A DNA stretch of 64,000 bases, from assembly GCF_022808595.1 (NCBI RefSeq), contig NZ_JAKUCN010000001.1, positions 248,001 to 312,000 on the forward strand, written 5' to 3'. Positions 35,553-45,513 of this stretch are shown here, piece by piece. Origin of the DNA: Microvirga solisilvae. Its GTDB lineage: Bacteria; Pseudomonadota; Alphaproteobacteria; Rhizobiales; Beijerinckiaceae. Positions within the stretch are counted from its first letter, which is position 1, and each line of letters opens with the position of its first letter. The notes below the pieces were generated by a model. It had not been told where the DNA came from. It did no database searches and saw only the letters and a list, made by a program, of their open reading frames with translations. A program made the translations under genes and the position numbers.

Positions 35553-35915
35553 ATGATCTCGACCTTTCGCACGCTGCTGACGGCGGCCTTCATCGCTGCC
35601 GGCGCAACGACGGCCTTCGCCGCCTCTTCCAGCATGCCCACGCAATATGAGCCGGATCCGGCCCTGAAGACTGCCAGTATGTCCGATCTGCGCGCACGGG
35701 TGAGCCAGGCCTGCTCCATCGTCCAGGCCAAGCAGCAGAACGCCAGCGAGGCTTCCTTCGCGACGAAGTGCGGCTGCTATGCGGGCCGCACCATGCGTTC
35801 CCTGAACGCGGAAGAGGTGCAGGCCTATCGCAATACGGGCGTGTTCAACGACACCGCCCGCGAGAAGGCGCTCGCAGCTCTCGACGCCTGCCAGCTGCAG
35901 CGTCCGCGGATGTAA
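35553..35915 (+). CDS. Exported small protein of unknown function with four Cys
   Basis: A 120-aa protein; start ATG 35553 (MISTFRTLLTAAFIAAGATTAFAASS), a Sec signal cleaved after AFA. The mature part is helical: SDLRARVSQACSIVQAKQQNASEASFATKCGCYAGRTMRSLNAEEVQAY, ending DACQLQRPRM. Four Cys in the order C..CxC..C could give two disulfides. No known domain is recognised. It lies between a family C repeat and the family A/B composite repeat and is probably monocistronic. Confidence 0.75.
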   Translation: MISTFRTLLTAAFIAAGATTAFAASSSMPTQYEPDPALKTASMSDLRARVSQACSIVQAKQQNASEASFATKCGCYAGRTMRSLNAEEVQAYRNTGVFNDTAREKALAALDACQLQRPRM

Positions 35916-35927
35916 TTGAATGAGGCG

Positions 35928-36159
35928 GTCATCCCGGACGGCGCAGCCGATCCGGGATCGCGTTCAGAATGTAGCGCCACTTCACCTCTCCCCAGTGGGG
36001 AGAGGTCGAGCGCAGCGAGGGTGAGGGGGATGAGACCTTTCCGGATAAAGCAGTAACCCCTCACCCGGACCTGACGGTCCGACCTCTCCCTCAGGGAGAG
36101 GTGATTAACGCCACTCTCGTCACACGATCCCGGGTTCTGCTCCGCAGCCCCGGGATGAC
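35928..36159. repeat. Family A repeat pair interrupted by a family B repeat
   Basis: The left hairpin 35928-35960 (GTCATCCCGGAC to TCCGGGATCG) and right hairpin 36125-36159 (CGATCCCGGG to CCCGGGATGAC) are the two halves of a family A element. They are separated by 164 bp instead of 24-30 bp, because a family B element occupies the spacer. Confidence 0.8.
35983..36103. repeat. Family B repeat nested in family A
   Basis: The left arm CACCTCTCCCCAGTGGGGAGAGGT (two complementary halves, 35983-36006) continues with AGCGAGGGTGAGGGG. The right arm starts CCCCTCACCCGGACC and ends CTCTCCCTCAGGGAGAGGTG (36057-36103). Compare 32947-33120. Confidence 0.8.
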
Positions 36160-36164
36160 GTGTT

Positions 36165-36809
36165 TCAGGAGGGCGAGCGCAACGCGCCTTCGCCGCTCCA
36201 GCCTTTCGAAAACACCACGCGACCGCCTTCAAGCCGCGCACTGCCGTCGCTGATCATGCGCAAAGCCTGCGGGTAGAGCAGATGCTCCTGCACGAGAATG
36301 CGCGCGGCGAGACTCTCTTCCGTGTCAGTGGGGATTACCGGTACGGCGGCCTGGGCGATGATCGGGCCCGCATCGAGTTCCGGCACCACGAAATGCACCG
36401 TGCAGCCGTGAACGAGAACGCCTTCCTCCAATGCCCGGCGATGCGTATGGACGCCCCGGAAGAGCGGCAACAGGGACGGGTGGATGTTGATCATCCTGCC
36501 TGCCCAGCGCTCCACGAACCAATCGGTGAGCACGCGCATGAAACCGGCGAGGCAGATGAACTCGATGCCGTGCTGCTGAAGCACCGCATCCATCGCCTGC
36601 TCGAAATCCTCGCGAGTCGGATGATCTTTATGATCGATGATCGCCGTCGCGATGCCTGCGGCTTTGGCGCGCTCAAGGCCTCCTGCATCGGGGCGGTTGG
36701 ACAGTACGAGCGCGATCTCGGCGGGAAAACCGGAGACTGAGGCAGCCTCGATCAGCGAGACCATGTTGGACCCGCGCCCGGAAATCAGAACGGCGACGCG
36801 GCGGGTCAT
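36165..36809 (-). CDS. purN: Phosphoribosylglycinamide formyltransferase
   Basis: A 214-aa GAR transformylase, transferring formyl from 10-formyl-THF in purine synthesis. It starts VAVLISGRGSNMVSLIEA after MTRR. The catalytic region FICLAGFMRVLTDWFVERWAGRMINIHPSLLPLFRGVHTHRRALEEG contains the Asn-Ile-His catalytic pair, and the folate-site Asp is in VVPELDAGPIIAQAAVPV. It overlaps the purM stop by one base (TGATG), so they are coupled. The C-terminal end runs next to a family A repeat. Full length. Confidence 0.96.
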   Translation of the reverse strand: MTRRVAVLISGRGSNMVSLIEAASVSGFPAEIALVLSNRPDAGGLERAKAAGIATAIIDHKDHPTREDFEQAMDAVLQQHGIEFICLAGFMRVLTDWFVERWAGRMINIHPSLLPLFRGVHTHRRALEEGVLVHGCTVHFVVPELDAGPIIAQAAVPVIPTDTEESLAARILVQEHLLYPQALRMISDGSARLEGGRVVFSKGWSGEGALRSPS

Positions 36810-37876
36810 CAGATCTTCAGAGCGCCTGCGGTCTGCACGGGCTCTCCGCTCGTATGCGCGATGGTCTCACCGATGCGCACCGGGCTTTCGCCGGCCTGAC
36901 GCAGACGCTCCATCACCGCATCCGCCTTGTCGGCGCTCGCCACCACGATCATGCCGATACCGCAATTGAAGGTGCGCAGCATCTCCGCTTCCGCAACGCC
37001 GCCAGTCTTGGCAAGCCAGCCGAACACAGGCGGAACGTCGATGGCGTTGAGGTCGAGACGCACGCCGACGCCGTCGGGCAGCACGCGCGGAATGTTGTCG
37101 GGGAAGCCGCCGCCGGTGATGTGGCAGAGCGCATTGATGCCGTCGCCGCCCTTCAGCACCTGGAGCAGGGCCTTCACATAGATCCGGGTCGGCTCAAGCA
37201 GGGCCTGGGCCAGCGTCTTGCTGGAAGCGAACGGGGCGGGTGCATCCCAGGCAAGGCCGGAATGCTCGACGATACGGCGCACCAGCGAGAAGCCGTTGGA
37301 ATGGACACCGGAGGAGGGCAGGCCGATCAGCACGTCGCCCACCTTCACGTCCTTGGGGAGCAGCGTGCCGCGCTCGGCCGCGCCCACGGCAAAGCCCGCG
37401 AGGTCGTAATCGCCCTTGGCGTAGAGGCCCGGCATTTCCGCCGTCTCGCCGCCGATGAGGGCACATCCCGCCTGGAGACAGCCCTCGGCGATGCCCTTCA
37501 CGATATGGACGCCGACATCGGGGGAGAGCTTTCCGGTGGCGAAGTAATCGAGGAAGAAGAGGGGCTCGGCGCCCTGGACGATGATGTCGTTCACGCACAT
37601 GGCCACGAGGTCGATGCCGATCGTATCGTGGATGCCCGTATCGATGGCGATCTTCACCTTGGTGCCCACGCCGTCATTGGCGGCCACCAGGATCGGGTCC
37701 TTGAAGCCTGCGGCCTTCAGGTCGAAAAGGCCGCCGAAGCCGCCGATCTCCGCATCCGCGCCGGGGCGGCGGGTGGACCTCACGAGGGGTTTGATCTGGT
37801 CGACCATGGCATTGCCCGCGTCGATATCGACGCCCGCTTGGGCATAGGTCAGGCCGTTCGTCTGCTTCTCGGTCAT
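36809..37876 (-). CDS. purM: Phosphoribosylformylglycinamidine cyclo-ligase (AIR synthetase)
   Basis: A 355-aa enzyme closing the imidazole ring of AIR with ATP. Motifs: [56 protein letters not shown] (ATP/Mg site), [24 protein letters not shown], and [24 protein letters not shown]. The C-terminal [21 protein letters not shown] is also standard. First gene of the purM-purN operon, with promoter DNA in the 146 bp shared with the divergent hydrolase gene. Confidence 0.96.
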   Translation of the reverse strand: MTEKQTNGLTYAQAGVDIDAGNAMVDQIKPLVRSTRRPGADAEIGGFGGLFDLKAAGFKDPILVAANDGVGTKVKIAIDTGIHDTIGIDLVAMCVNDIIVQGAEPLFFLDYFATGKLSPDVGVHIVKGIAEGCLQAGCALIGGETAEMPGLYAKGDYDLAGFAVGAAERGTLLPKDVKVGDVLIGLPSSGVHSNGFSLVRRIVEHSGLAWDAPAPFASSKTLAQALLEPTRIYVKALLQVLKGGDGINALCHITGGGFPDNIPRVLPDGVGVRLDLNAIDVPPVFGWLAKTGGVAEAEMLRTFNCGIGMIVVASADKADAVMERLRQAGESPVRIGETIAHTSGEPVQTAGALKI

Positions 37877-38022
37877 GGCTCACCCCGTGTTGGGGTCGGA
37901 GTAAGGCGAAGGGGGCTGGGTGGCAAGGAGATTTCGTGATTTTGGAGCTGGGTCCCTCTTGCCATCCCCATGAACGCGGAGACAAAGTAACATCTCACAG
38001 CCTACCGCAGGAGCCGGGGCCA

Positions 38023-39066
38023 ATGTCACTTTATCGGATTGGGGCCGCTGCGCTCATATTCCATGCGATTGTCAGCGGAGCCAGCGCCGCTCCTGAGTAC
38101 AGGGTCGGAGTGCGCTCCATGACAACATCGGTGCCGACCCGGAGCCAACCGATCGAGCTCACGGTTTGGTATCCTACGGCTTCCGTAGGACAACCTGAGT
38201 TGATCGGTGAGAACAAGATTTTCAAGGGAGTATCTGCATTACGGAATGCACCCGTTGCCGATGGCCATTACCCCGTCATTGTGATGGCGCATGGCGGTTT
38301 CCGCGCTGCGCCATTCCATGCGGGCTGGGTCGCTTCCAACCTGGCATCTCGCGGGTACATTGTGGGCGTAGCGCGACCGCCCGCTCTCGGGCCGCGTGAC
38401 GCGCAAGCGGCTGTTCAGGAAATCTGGCTGCGCCCTGCCGATCTCTCTGCCACGCTCACTGCAGTCGAGGGAGACCCAGAGCTTTCTGTGCGGATTAAGT
38501 CTAATAGCGCTGCTGTCGTAGGTTTCTTTCTCGGTGGCACATCTGCATTGGCGCTCGCTGGAGGGCGTCTCGATGCTCAAAACTACATGCGCTCATGTGA
38601 CGACCCTGAAGCAGGGATAGATTGTGCGTGGTTTGCCAAAAATGGTGTCGATCTGAAGAAGGCCGATGTTTCTCAGCTGACCCGATCTCACCATGACCAA
38701 CGGATCAAAGCTGTGGTTGCTATCGATCCCGAGCTGAGCAAGAGCTTTGCTCCTGAGAGCTTGACAAAGATCAAGATCCCTGTCGCCATCATCAACCTTG
38801 GGCGGCCGGATGAAAGAGTCCCAGCTCTTGATGCATCCAGCTTGGGAAAAGCTATTCCGGACACTCATTACGACATCGTGCCTGATGCTGTCTCCTACAG
38901 CGCATTCAGTGAGTGCACGCCAAAAGGGCCAGCTCTTCTTCGAGAGGAGGATGGCGATGACACGATTTGCCGGGATGGTGGCAGCCGATCGCGCGAAGAA
39001 ATCCACGGCGAGATAGCCGGGAAGGTTGAGGCCGCACTCAATCGTGGTCTTTCGGCGAAGCCGTAA
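38023..39066 (+). CDS. Exported dienelactone hydrolase-like protein lacking the catalytic residues (probable pseudoenzyme)
   Basis: A 347-aa alpha/beta-hydrolase-fold protein. The signal peptide is MSLYRIGAAALIFHAIVSGASA, and AGGAGCC-like CAGGAG precedes ATG 38023. It follows the COG4188 predicted dienelactone hydrolase/PAF-acetylhydrolase layout: VWYPTA, VIVMAHGGFRAAPFHAGWVASNLASRGYIV, RPADLSATLTAV. At the nucleophile elbow it reads VVGFFLGGTSALALAGGRLD where the family has GFSLGG or GHSLGG, and the usual late His motif (GHFDFL-like) reads AVSYSAFSEC. Ser and His thus both appear lost while the fold is kept. Base composition is less GC-rich than its neighbours, suggesting transfer. It is divergent from purM and followed by a half family A repeat. 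Confidence 0.72.
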   Translation: MSLYRIGAAALIFHAIVSGASAAPEYRVGVRSMTTSVPTRSQPIELTVWYPTASVGQPELIGENKIFKGVSALRNAPVADGHYPVIVMAHGGFRAAPFHAGWVASNLASRGYIVGVARPPALGPRDAQAAVQEIWLRPADLSATLTAVEGDPELSVRIKSNSAAVVGFFLGGTSALALAGGRLDAQNYMRSCDDPEAGIDCAWFAKNGVDLKKADVSQLTRSHHDQRIKAVVAIDPELSKSFAPESLTKIKIPVAIINLGRPDERVPALDASSLGKAIPDTHYDIVPDAVSYSAFSECTPKGPALLREEDGDDTICRDGGSRSREEIHGEIAGKVEAALNRGLSAKP

Positions 39067-39094
39067 TCAGAGTGGCCGCGCCGTTCTTGTCATG

Positions 39095-39127
39095 CGATCC
39101 CGGATCGGCTTCGCCGTCCGGGATGAC
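39095..39127. repeat. Family A repeat, half copy
   Basis: A single hairpin CGATCCCGGATCGG to CCGTCCGGGATGAC, equal to the right half of the complete pairs. The left half is missing apart from a TGTCAT remnant just before it. It lies between the hydrolase stop and the phosphatidyltransferase start. Confidence 0.7.
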
Positions 39128-39205
39128 GCTGTTTGGGGCATGCTTATCCCCAGCTCAGCCGCAGACATTGAACTCCACCACCCGACCCGGCATCATCTTC
39201 CCACG

Positions 39206-39736
39206 ATGACCATCCCGAACCTCATTACCATCGCCCGGCTTATCATGGTCCCCATCGTGATCGTCATGATCATGCAGCATCGGTGGGGCGCGGCCTTCGT
39301 TCTGTTCGTTGTGGCGGGCGTCTCGGACGCGGTGGATGGGTTCATCGCCCGGCATTTCGACATGAAAAGCGAGTTCGGGGCCTATATCGACCCCATCGCC
39401 GACAAGGCGTTGCTGGTCTCGATCTATGTGGCGCTTGCCGTGGTGGGGGCCATCCCGAGCTGGCTTGCCATCGTGGTGGTGTCGCGGGACGCGATGATCG
39501 TCTCCGCCGTGCTTCTCTCCTGGGTCATGAGCCGTCCCGTGGAGATCAAGCCGATCATGCTGAGCAAGCTCAACACGGCGGCCCAGATCGGTTTTGCGGC
39601 CTTCGCGCTCGCCGCCAATGCCTATGGACTGAACCTGGGTGGGTTCGACGATCTCGTTATGTTCGCCGTGGCCACCTTGACCGTGGCGTCGGCTGGTGCC
39701 TATCTCGGAGGCTGGCTGCGGCACATGGCGGCTTAA
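39206..39736 (+). CDS. CDP-alcohol phosphatidyltransferase family protein
   Basis: A 176-aa integral membrane enzyme. The start ATG 39206 gives MTIPNLITIARLIMVPIVIVMI, the typical N-terminus. The catalytic signature D-x2-D-G-x2-A-R-x8/9-G-x3-D-x3-D is complete in SDAVDGFIARHFDMKSEFGAYIDPIADK (about 41-68). Four to five helices follow. It may be PgsA-type (phosphatidylglycerophosphate synthase) or a second cardiolipin/PG-type enzyme; the sequence alone does not decide. The AI-2E gene follows 31 bp later on the same strand and hdaA overlaps that one, so it likely heads this transcript. Confidence 0.88.
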   Translation: MTIPNLITIARLIMVPIVIVMIMQHRWGAAFVLFVVAGVSDAVDGFIARHFDMKSEFGAYIDPIADKALLVSIYVALAVVGAIPSWLAIVVVSRDAMIVSAVLLSWVMSRPVEIKPIMLSKLNTAAQIGFAAFALAANAYGLNLGGFDDLVMFAVATLTVASAGAYLGGWLRHMAA

Positions 39737-39767
39737 GGCCTTTCTCGTTTCAGGGTATGGAGTACCG

Positions 39768-40880
39768 ATGACGATCCAACGGCAGATCGGATTCTGGATT
39801 GCGGCGCTGGTCGTGGCGGTGCTGTTGCTGTTCATCCTTCGCGGCATCCTTCTGCCGTTCGTGGCGGGTTTCGCGCTGGCTTATCTGCTCGATCCCCTGG
39901 CGGACAAGCTCCAGAAGGTCGGCATCGGGCGCCTGGGGGCGAGCCTGCTGATCCTGGTGCTCTTCGTCCTCGTCTTCATCGTGACCCTCGTGATCCTGGT
40001 TCCTTTCGCGGTCCAGCAGGTCGGTGCTTTCGTGGAGCGAGTGCCGAGCTATGTGGCGAGGCTTCAGGAACTGGGGAACGAGCAGCTGAAACCTCTGCTC
40101 GACCGGCTCGGCGCCAACGGCACCCTGCCGGAGATGCAGACCTCCGTGGGCAACCTCATCAGCCAGGGCATTGCCTGGATCGCCACCTTCCTGCAGGGGA
40201 TCTGGTCGGGCGGGCAGGCGCTGCTCGGCATCTTCTCGCTTCTCGTGGTGACGCCGGTCGTGGCCTTCTACATGCTCGTCGACTGGGACCGCATGGTGAA
40301 GACCATCGATTCCTGGATGCCCGTGCGCCAGCGGGAGACCATCCGATCCATCGCCCATGACATCGACCGCGCCATTGCGGGCTTCGTGCGCGGTCAGGCC
40401 CTGGTCTGCGTGATCCTCGGCACCTTCTATGCCGTGGGACTGACCGTGATCGGCCTCAACTTCGGCGCCCTGATCGGCATGACGGCAGGCCTTTTGAGCT
40501 TCATCCCCTATGTGGGCTCGCTCACCGGCCTCATCATTTCCATGGGTGTCGCCATCGTGCAGTTCTGGCCCGACTGGACCATGATTGCCGCGACGCTCGG
40601 CATCTTCGTGTTCGGCCAGTTCGTGGAAGGCAACATCCTGTCGCCGAAGCTGGTGGGCGATTCCGTCGGGCTTCATCCGGTCTGGCTCATGTTCGCGCTG
40701 CTCGCCTTCGGCGCGCTGTTCGGCTTCGTGGGCCTGCTGCTTGCCGTGCCGCTTGCAGCCGCCATGGGCGTGATCGCACGCTTTGCCCTGCGCCAGTATC
40801 TGGCAAGCCCGCTTTATCGCGGCACGGGGCCGGCGATCCTTCATCCTCGGGTCGAGGACAAGGCCAATCTCGATGCCTGA
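39768..40880 (+). CDS. AI-2E/PerM family transporter
   Basis: A 370-aa membrane protein with about eight helices. It begins MTIQRQIGFWIAALVVAVLLLFILRGILLPFVAGFALAYLLDPLADKL, which is the family start. TPVVAFYMLVDWDRM, IDRAIAGFVRGQALVCVILGTFYAVGL, LIGMTAGLLSFIPYVGSLTG and GNILSPKLVGDSVGLHPVWLMFALLAFG are strong family signatures. Members were linked to AI-2 export or ion transport. The linkage perM-hdaA-ppk is conserved in alphaproteobacteria. It overlaps hdaA by 8 bp. Confidence 0.92.
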   Translation: MTIQRQIGFWIAALVVAVLLLFILRGILLPFVAGFALAYLLDPLADKLQKVGIGRLGASLLILVLFVLVFIVTLVILVPFAVQQVGAFVERVPSYVARLQELGNEQLKPLLDRLGANGTLPEMQTSVGNLISQGIAWIATFLQGIWSGGQALLGIFSLLVVTPVVAFYMLVDWDRMVKTIDSWMPVRQRETIRSIAHDIDRAIAGFVRGQALVCVILGTFYAVGLTVIGLNFGALIGMTAGLLSFIPYVGSLTGLIISMGVAIVQFWPDWTMIAATLGIFVFGQFVEGNILSPKLVGDSVGLHPVWLMFALLAFGALFGFVGLLLAVPLAAAMGVIARFALRQYLASPLYRGTGPAILHPRVEDKANLDA

Positions 40881-41565
40881 TGCGCCCAAGCAGTTGGCCT
40901 TCGATCTGCCCCTCGATCCGCGCTACGGGGCGGAGGACTTTCTCGTCAGCCCCTCCAACGAGCAGGCCTATGGGCTGATCGAGAGCTGGCCGGAATGGCC
41001 CGATACGATCCTCCTGCTCGTCGGCCCGCCCGGCAGCGGCAAGAGCCATCTCGCTTCCATATGGGCCACCAACGCCCGCGCCTGGACCGTGGATGCCCGT
41101 GAGATCAGTCACGACAAGGTGCCCCATCTCGTCTCCAACGGGGCGCTCGCCATTGAGGACATGGACCGGGGCGAGCGGGACGAGGCGGCCCTGTTCCACC
41201 TCCTCAACCTGGCTCGCGAGAAGAAGACCGCGCTCCTCATCACCTGCGAGACACCGCCCGACCGCTGGGGCCTGACGACACCGGACCTGCTCTCCCGCCT
41301 GCGCCTCGCGCCGAGCGTGACCATCGAGGCGCCGGACGACGCCCTGCTCAAGGCGGTTCTGGTCAAACTGTTCGTGGACAGGCAGCTCGTGGTCGACACG
41401 TCGGTCGTGGACTATATCTCTCTTCGGATCGAACGCTCGCTCGCCAAGGCTTCGGAACTGGTGGCGCTTCTCGACAAGGAAGCGCTCAGCCGGGGTCGTC
41501 GCGTCTCGCGGGCGATTGCCGCCGAGATTCTCGGAGCCTCGCAGGAAACGGATGACATCGAGTGA
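40873..41565 (+). CDS. hdaA: DnaA-related replication regulator HdaA (RIDA)
   Basis: A 230-aa AAA+ protein related to DnaA domain III, which together with the beta clamp stimulates hydrolysis of DnaA-ATP. It starts [24 protein letters not shown], where QLAFDLP is the clamp-binding motif. Walker A is [17 protein letters not shown] (about 53-69), and a short Walker B-like [10 protein letters not shown] follows. The C-terminal region has [32 protein letters not shown]. Gene order perM-hdaA-ppk-ppx supports the name. It is coupled to both neighbours by overlaps (8 bp before, 4 bp after). Confidence 0.9.
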   Translation: MPDAPKQLAFDLPLDPRYGAEDFLVSPSNEQAYGLIESWPEWPDTILLLVGPPGSGKSHLASIWATNARAWTVDAREISHDKVPHLVSNGALAIEDMDRGERDEAALFHLLNLAREKKTALLITCETPPDRWGLTTPDLLSRLRLAPSVTIEAPDDALLKAVLVKLFVDRQLVVDTSVVDYISLRIERSLAKASELVALLDKEALSRGRRVSRAIAAEILGASQETDDIE

Positions 41566-43880
41566 AGCCTGATCCTACCGCCTTGTCGTCGAAGCGTCGT
41601 GAAACCGTCACGAAGCCCAGAGCAAAACGGACGCCGAACAAGGAAGCGGCGGAGATCGAAGTGCGCGACGCGATGGCTCTGAGGGATGTGGAGACGGTGA
41701 GCGAGGCGCCTCTGCCGAAGGCTCCGCCGGATATCGAGCTCGATGGCGCGGTGCTGCGCCAGTTCCCGCAGCGTTTCATCAATCGCGAACTCTCCTGGCT
41801 GCAGTTCAACCGGCGCGTCTTGGAGGAGGCCTCCAACCGCAATCATCCGCTTCTCGAAGAGCTGCGCTTCCTCTCGATCTCGGCCGAGAACCTGGACGAG
41901 TTCTTCATGGTTCGCGTAGCAGGCCTGCGGGGCCAGGTGCGCTCGGGCGTCGCTACCATGTCGCAGGACGGGCTCACTCCGCAGGAACAGCTCGCGAAGA
42001 TTTCCGTCGAGGTCTCGAACCTCGCCTCCGACCAGCAGCGGCGCTGGCGTGAGCTGCGTGACATGGTGCTAGAGGAAGGCATCGTTCTCGTCGAGGGCTC
42101 CGGCCTGACGAAGGCGGAAGCCTCCTGGCTCGAAGACTACTTCCTCAACCACATCTTCCCGGTGCTCACGCCGCTCGCCATCGATCCGGCGCATCCGTTC
42201 CCGTTCATTCCCAATCTTGGCTCCTCCATCGCGCTCAAACTCGTGCGCCAGAGCGACGCGAAGGTGCTGAACGCGCTGATCCGCCTGCCATCCCGCGCGG
42301 ATCGCTTCATCCGCCTGCCGGATTTCGCCGAGACCGGCGCCACCCGCTTCATCGCCCTCGAACAGATGATCGTGCTCTACACGAGCCGCCTGTTCCCCGG
42401 CTACGACGTGCAGGGGCAGGGCGCTTTCCGCGTCATCCGCGATTCCGATATCGAAGTGGAGGAAGAGGCCGAGGATCTGGTGCGTCTCTTCGAGACCGCG
42501 CTCAAGCAGCGCCGCCGCGGCAGCGTGATCCGCCTCGAAGTCGAGGCCGCCATGCCGGAAGACCTGCGCCTTTTCGTGGCGGAAGAAATGGAAGTGACCG
42601 CCGACGAGGTCTTCGTCGTCGAGGGCATGATGGGCCTGCGCGATCTCTCGCAGCTCGTCGCGCTCGAACGTCCGGACCTCAAGTTCAAGCCCTATAATCC
42701 GCGTTTTCCCGAGCGCATCCGCGAGCATAGCGGCGATTGCTTCGCCGCCATCCGCGAGAAGGACATCATCGTCCATCACCCGTATGAATCCTTCGACGCG
42801 GTGGTGCAGTTCCTGCGCCAGGCGGCGCGCGATCCGAACGTGGTGGCGATCAAGCAGACGCTCTATCGCACTTCCTCGGATTCACCCATCGTCGCGGCAC
42901 TCGCCGAGGCGGCGGAAGCAGGCAAGTCCGTTACCGCGCTCGTGGAACTGAAGGCTCGCTTCGACGAAGAGGCGAATATCCGCTGGGCGCGCGACTTGGA
43001 GCGTGCGGGCGCGCAGGTGGTGTTCGGCTTCATCGAGCTGAAGACCCACGCCAAGCTCTCCATGGTGGTGCGTCGCGAGGGCAGCCAGCTCATCACCTAT
43101 TGCCATGTGGGCACGGGCAACTACCACCCGATCACCGCGCGCATCTATACGGACCTGTCCTTCTTCACTGCTGATCCGGTGATCGGCCGCGATGTGTCGC
43201 GCATCTTCAACTACGTGACCGGCTATGCGGAGCCCGCGGAACTGGAGCGCATGGCGGTGTCGCCACTGACGCTGAAAAAGCGCCTGCTTCAGCACATCGC
43301 GGAGGAGGTCGAGCATGCCAAGGCAGGGCGGCCCGGTGCGATCTGGGGCAAGTGCAATTCGCTGGTGGATGCCGACATCATCGATGCGCTCTACGATGCG
43401 AGCGCTGCCGGCGTGCAGGTGGATCTCATCGTGCGCGGCATCTGCTGCCTGCGTCCCGGCATCAAAGGGCTATCCGAGAACATCCGCGTGAAGTCCATCG
43501 TCGGACGCTTTTTGGAGCACACGCGCATCTACGCCTTCGGCAATGGGCTCGGGCTGCCGAACCCCAAAGCGCATGTCTATATCTCGTCGGCCGATCTCAT
43601 GTCGCGCAATCTCGACCGCCGCGTCGAGGCGCTTCTGCCCATCATCAATCCCACGGTTCACCAGCAGGTGCTCGACCAGATCATGCTCGCCAATCTTCTC
43701 GACAACGAGCAGAGCTGGAATGTTCTCCCCGACGGCACGAGCCAGCGTGTCACTCTGGACAAGGGCGAGGAACCGTTCAACGCCCACAAGTATTTCATGA
43801 CGAATCCAAGCCTGTCCGGCCGCGGCAAGTCCCTCAAGACATCGAGCCCTAAGGCTCTCGCGAAACGGGGATTGCGCTGA
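41562..43880 (+). CDS. ppk: Polyphosphate kinase 1
   Basis: A 772-aa PPK1 making polyphosphate from ATP. The start is GTG 41562 overlapping the hdaA stop. An about 50-aa basic N-terminal extension ([20 protein letters not shown]) precedes the N domain [49 protein letters not shown] and [45 protein letters not shown] contain the catalytic-His region (HAK). A second conserved His is in [26 protein letters not shown]-like C2 domain. It sits directly before ppx, 1 bp apart, so synthesis and degradation genes form one operon. Confidence 0.96.
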   Translation: MKPDPTALSSKRRETVTKPRAKRTPNKEAAEIEVRDAMALRDVETVSEAPLPKAPPDIELDGAVLRQFPQRFINRELSWLQFNRRVLEEASNRNHPLLEELRFLSISAENLDEFFMVRVAGLRGQVRSGVATMSQDGLTPQEQLAKISVEVSNLASDQQRRWRELRDMVLEEGIVLVEGSGLTKAEASWLEDYFLNHIFPVLTPLAIDPAHPFPFIPNLGSSIALKLVRQSDAKVLNALIRLPSRADRFIRLPDFAETGATRFIALEQMIVLYTSRLFPGYDVQGQGAFRVIRDSDIEVEEEAEDLVRLFETALKQRRRGSVIRLEVEAAMPEDLRLFVAEEMEVTADEVFVVEGMMGLRDLSQLVALERPDLKFKPYNPRFPERIREHSGDCFAAIREKDIIVHHPYESFDAVVQFLRQAARDPNVVAIKQTLYRTSSDSPIVAALAEAAEAGKSVTALVELKARFDEEANIRWARDLERAGAQVVFGFIELKTHAKLSMVVRREGSQLITYCHVGTGNYHPITARIYTDLSFFTADPVIGRDVSRIFNYVTGYAEPAELERMAVSPLTLKKRLLQHIAEEVEHAKAGRPGAIWGKCNSLVDADIIDALYDASAAGVQVDLIVRGICCLRPGIKGLSENIRVKSIVGRFLEHTRIYAFGNGLGLPNPKAHVYISSADLMSRNLDRRVEALLPIINPTVHQQVLDQIMLANLLDNEQSWNVLPDGTSQRVTLDKGEEPFNAHKYFMTNPSLSGRGKSLKTSSPKALAKRGLR

Positions 43881-43881
43881 C

Positions 43882-45405
43882 ATGCCCGCCATCAGCCGAG
43901 ACGCTCAAGGCCGCCTCAAGATCGGCGATCCGGTCGCCATCATCGATATCGGCTCCAACTCCGTGCGCCTTGTCGCCTATGAGGGCATGTCCCGCGCGCT
44001 GACGCCGATCTACAACGAAAAGGTTCTCTGCGGTCTCGGCCGCCACGTGGCGACCACGGGCCAGCTCGATCAGGACGCTGTGGATCGGGCGCTGCGCGCG
44101 CTCGCCCGCTTCCGCGTGCTCTGTGAGACGATGCAGGTATCCGAGGTCTTCGTGCTGGCCACCGCCGCCGCGCGCGATGCCTCCAACGGCCCGGCTTTCC
44201 TCGAAGCCGCGGAGAAAGCCTGCGGGCGTCCGATCAGTCTTCTGTCAGGTGCGGAAGAAGCGCATTTCTCCGCGCTCGGCATCATCGCCGGCTTCCACGA
44301 GCCTGACGGCATCGTCGGCGATATGGGCGGCGGCAGCCTCGAACTCGTGGACGTGAAGGGTACGCAGGTGGGGCAGGGCACCACCATGCCTCTTGGTGGC
44401 CTCGCGCTTCAGGATGTCAGCGGCGGCTCGCTCAAGAAAGCGCAGAAGATCGTGCGCGCCGCTCTCGAACGCGCGCCGGAATATCTCGAAAACCTCCATG
44501 GCCGCACCTTCTACGCGGTCGGCGGCACGTGGCGCGCCTTGGCGAAGCTCCATCAAGCAGCGACCGATTATCCGCTCCACATCATGCATAGCTACATCCT
44601 CGATCCGAAGGACGGGCTCGACTTCCTGCATCTCGTGGAGGAAGCCGATGCCAAGACCCTGAAGGACATCGAGACCATTTCCGAGGCGCGCCGTCCGCTG
44701 CTCGCCTATGGCTCCATCGTGCTGGAAGAAATCATCCGTCTCGGCGAGCCGAAGGAGGTGGCGATCTCCGCCTTCGGCGTGCGCGAAGGCGTGCTCTTCG
44801 ACAAGCTCGATGCCGAGACGCAGAAGCGCGATCCGCTGCTCTCCGCCGCGAGCGACCTGAACCTGCTGCGCTCCCGCTCGCCGCGCCATGGCGTGGAACT
44901 ATGTGAGTGGACGGAAGGCTTCATGCAGAGCCTCGGCCTTACGGAGACTGAAATCGAAAGCCGCCTGCGCCGCGCAGCATGTCTTCTCGCCGATATCGGC
45001 TGGCGCGCGCATCCGGATTATCGCGGCGAACAGAGCCTCAACCTCATCGCCTATGGCGCCTTCGCGGGTCTCGACCATCCAGGCCGCGCCTATCTCGCGC
45101 TCTCCATTTTCTTCCGGCACGAAGGTCTCTCACCCGACAAGGTGGGCTCGCGCATCAAGTCGCTCGCCGGTCCGCGCTACCTGGAGCGCGCGCGCCTTCT
45201 CGCCGCGCTCATGCGCATTGCCTATCCGGTATCCGTCTCCATGGAAGGCATTCTTCCGCAGGCGCCCCTGCGCGTGCGGGGCGGCCAGGTGGTGCTTCAG
45301 CTTCCGTCCCACATGCAGGATCTCGCCAACGAGCGTCTTGCAGGCCGTATGAGGGCATTGGGCAAGCTCCTGAACCTGGAGCCGGTGATCGAGATCGTGG
45401 GCTGA
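43882..45405 (+). CDS. ppx: Exopolyphosphatase, Ppx/GppA family
   Basis: A 507-aa enzyme of the ASKHA ATPase fold that shortens polyphosphate or hydrolyses pppGpp. N-terminal phosphate loop VAIIDIGSNSVRLVAYEGMSR (about 15-35), catalytic Glu region LLSGAEEAHFSALGIIAGFHEPDGIVGDMGGGSLELVDV, then an HD-like C-terminal half with LRRAACLLADIGWRAHPDYRGEQSLN. It directly follows ppk in the same transcript. Family is firm. The Ppx versus GppA activity split is not decided by these motifs. Confidence 0.94.
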   Translation: MPAISRDAQGRLKIGDPVAIIDIGSNSVRLVAYEGMSRALTPIYNEKVLCGLGRHVATTGQLDQDAVDRALRALARFRVLCETMQVSEVFVLATAAARDASNGPAFLEAAEKACGRPISLLSGAEEAHFSALGIIAGFHEPDGIVGDMGGGSLELVDVKGTQVGQGTTMPLGGLALQDVSGGSLKKAQKIVRAALERAPEYLENLHGRTFYAVGGTWRALAKLHQAATDYPLHIMHSYILDPKDGLDFLHLVEEADAKTLKDIETISEARRPLLAYGSIVLEEIIRLGEPKEVAISAFGVREGVLFDKLDAETQKRDPLLSAASDLNLLRSRSPRHGVELCEWTEGFMQSLGLTETEIESRLRRAACLLADIGWRAHPDYRGEQSLNLIAYGAFAGLDHPGRAYLALSIFFRHEGLSPDKVGSRIKSLAGPRYLERARLLAALMRIAYPVSVSMEGILPQAPLRVRGGQVVLQLPSHMQDLANERLAGRMRALGKLLNLEPVIEIVG

Positions 45406-45513
45406 AGGAGACTCTGAAGAGGTATAGATTTTCTAGAAGGCCAATGCAGCTTTAACCGCGCTCGATGCGAACCTCTCATGACATAAGAGAGAGGGAGAAA
45501 GCTGGAGTGAGCC

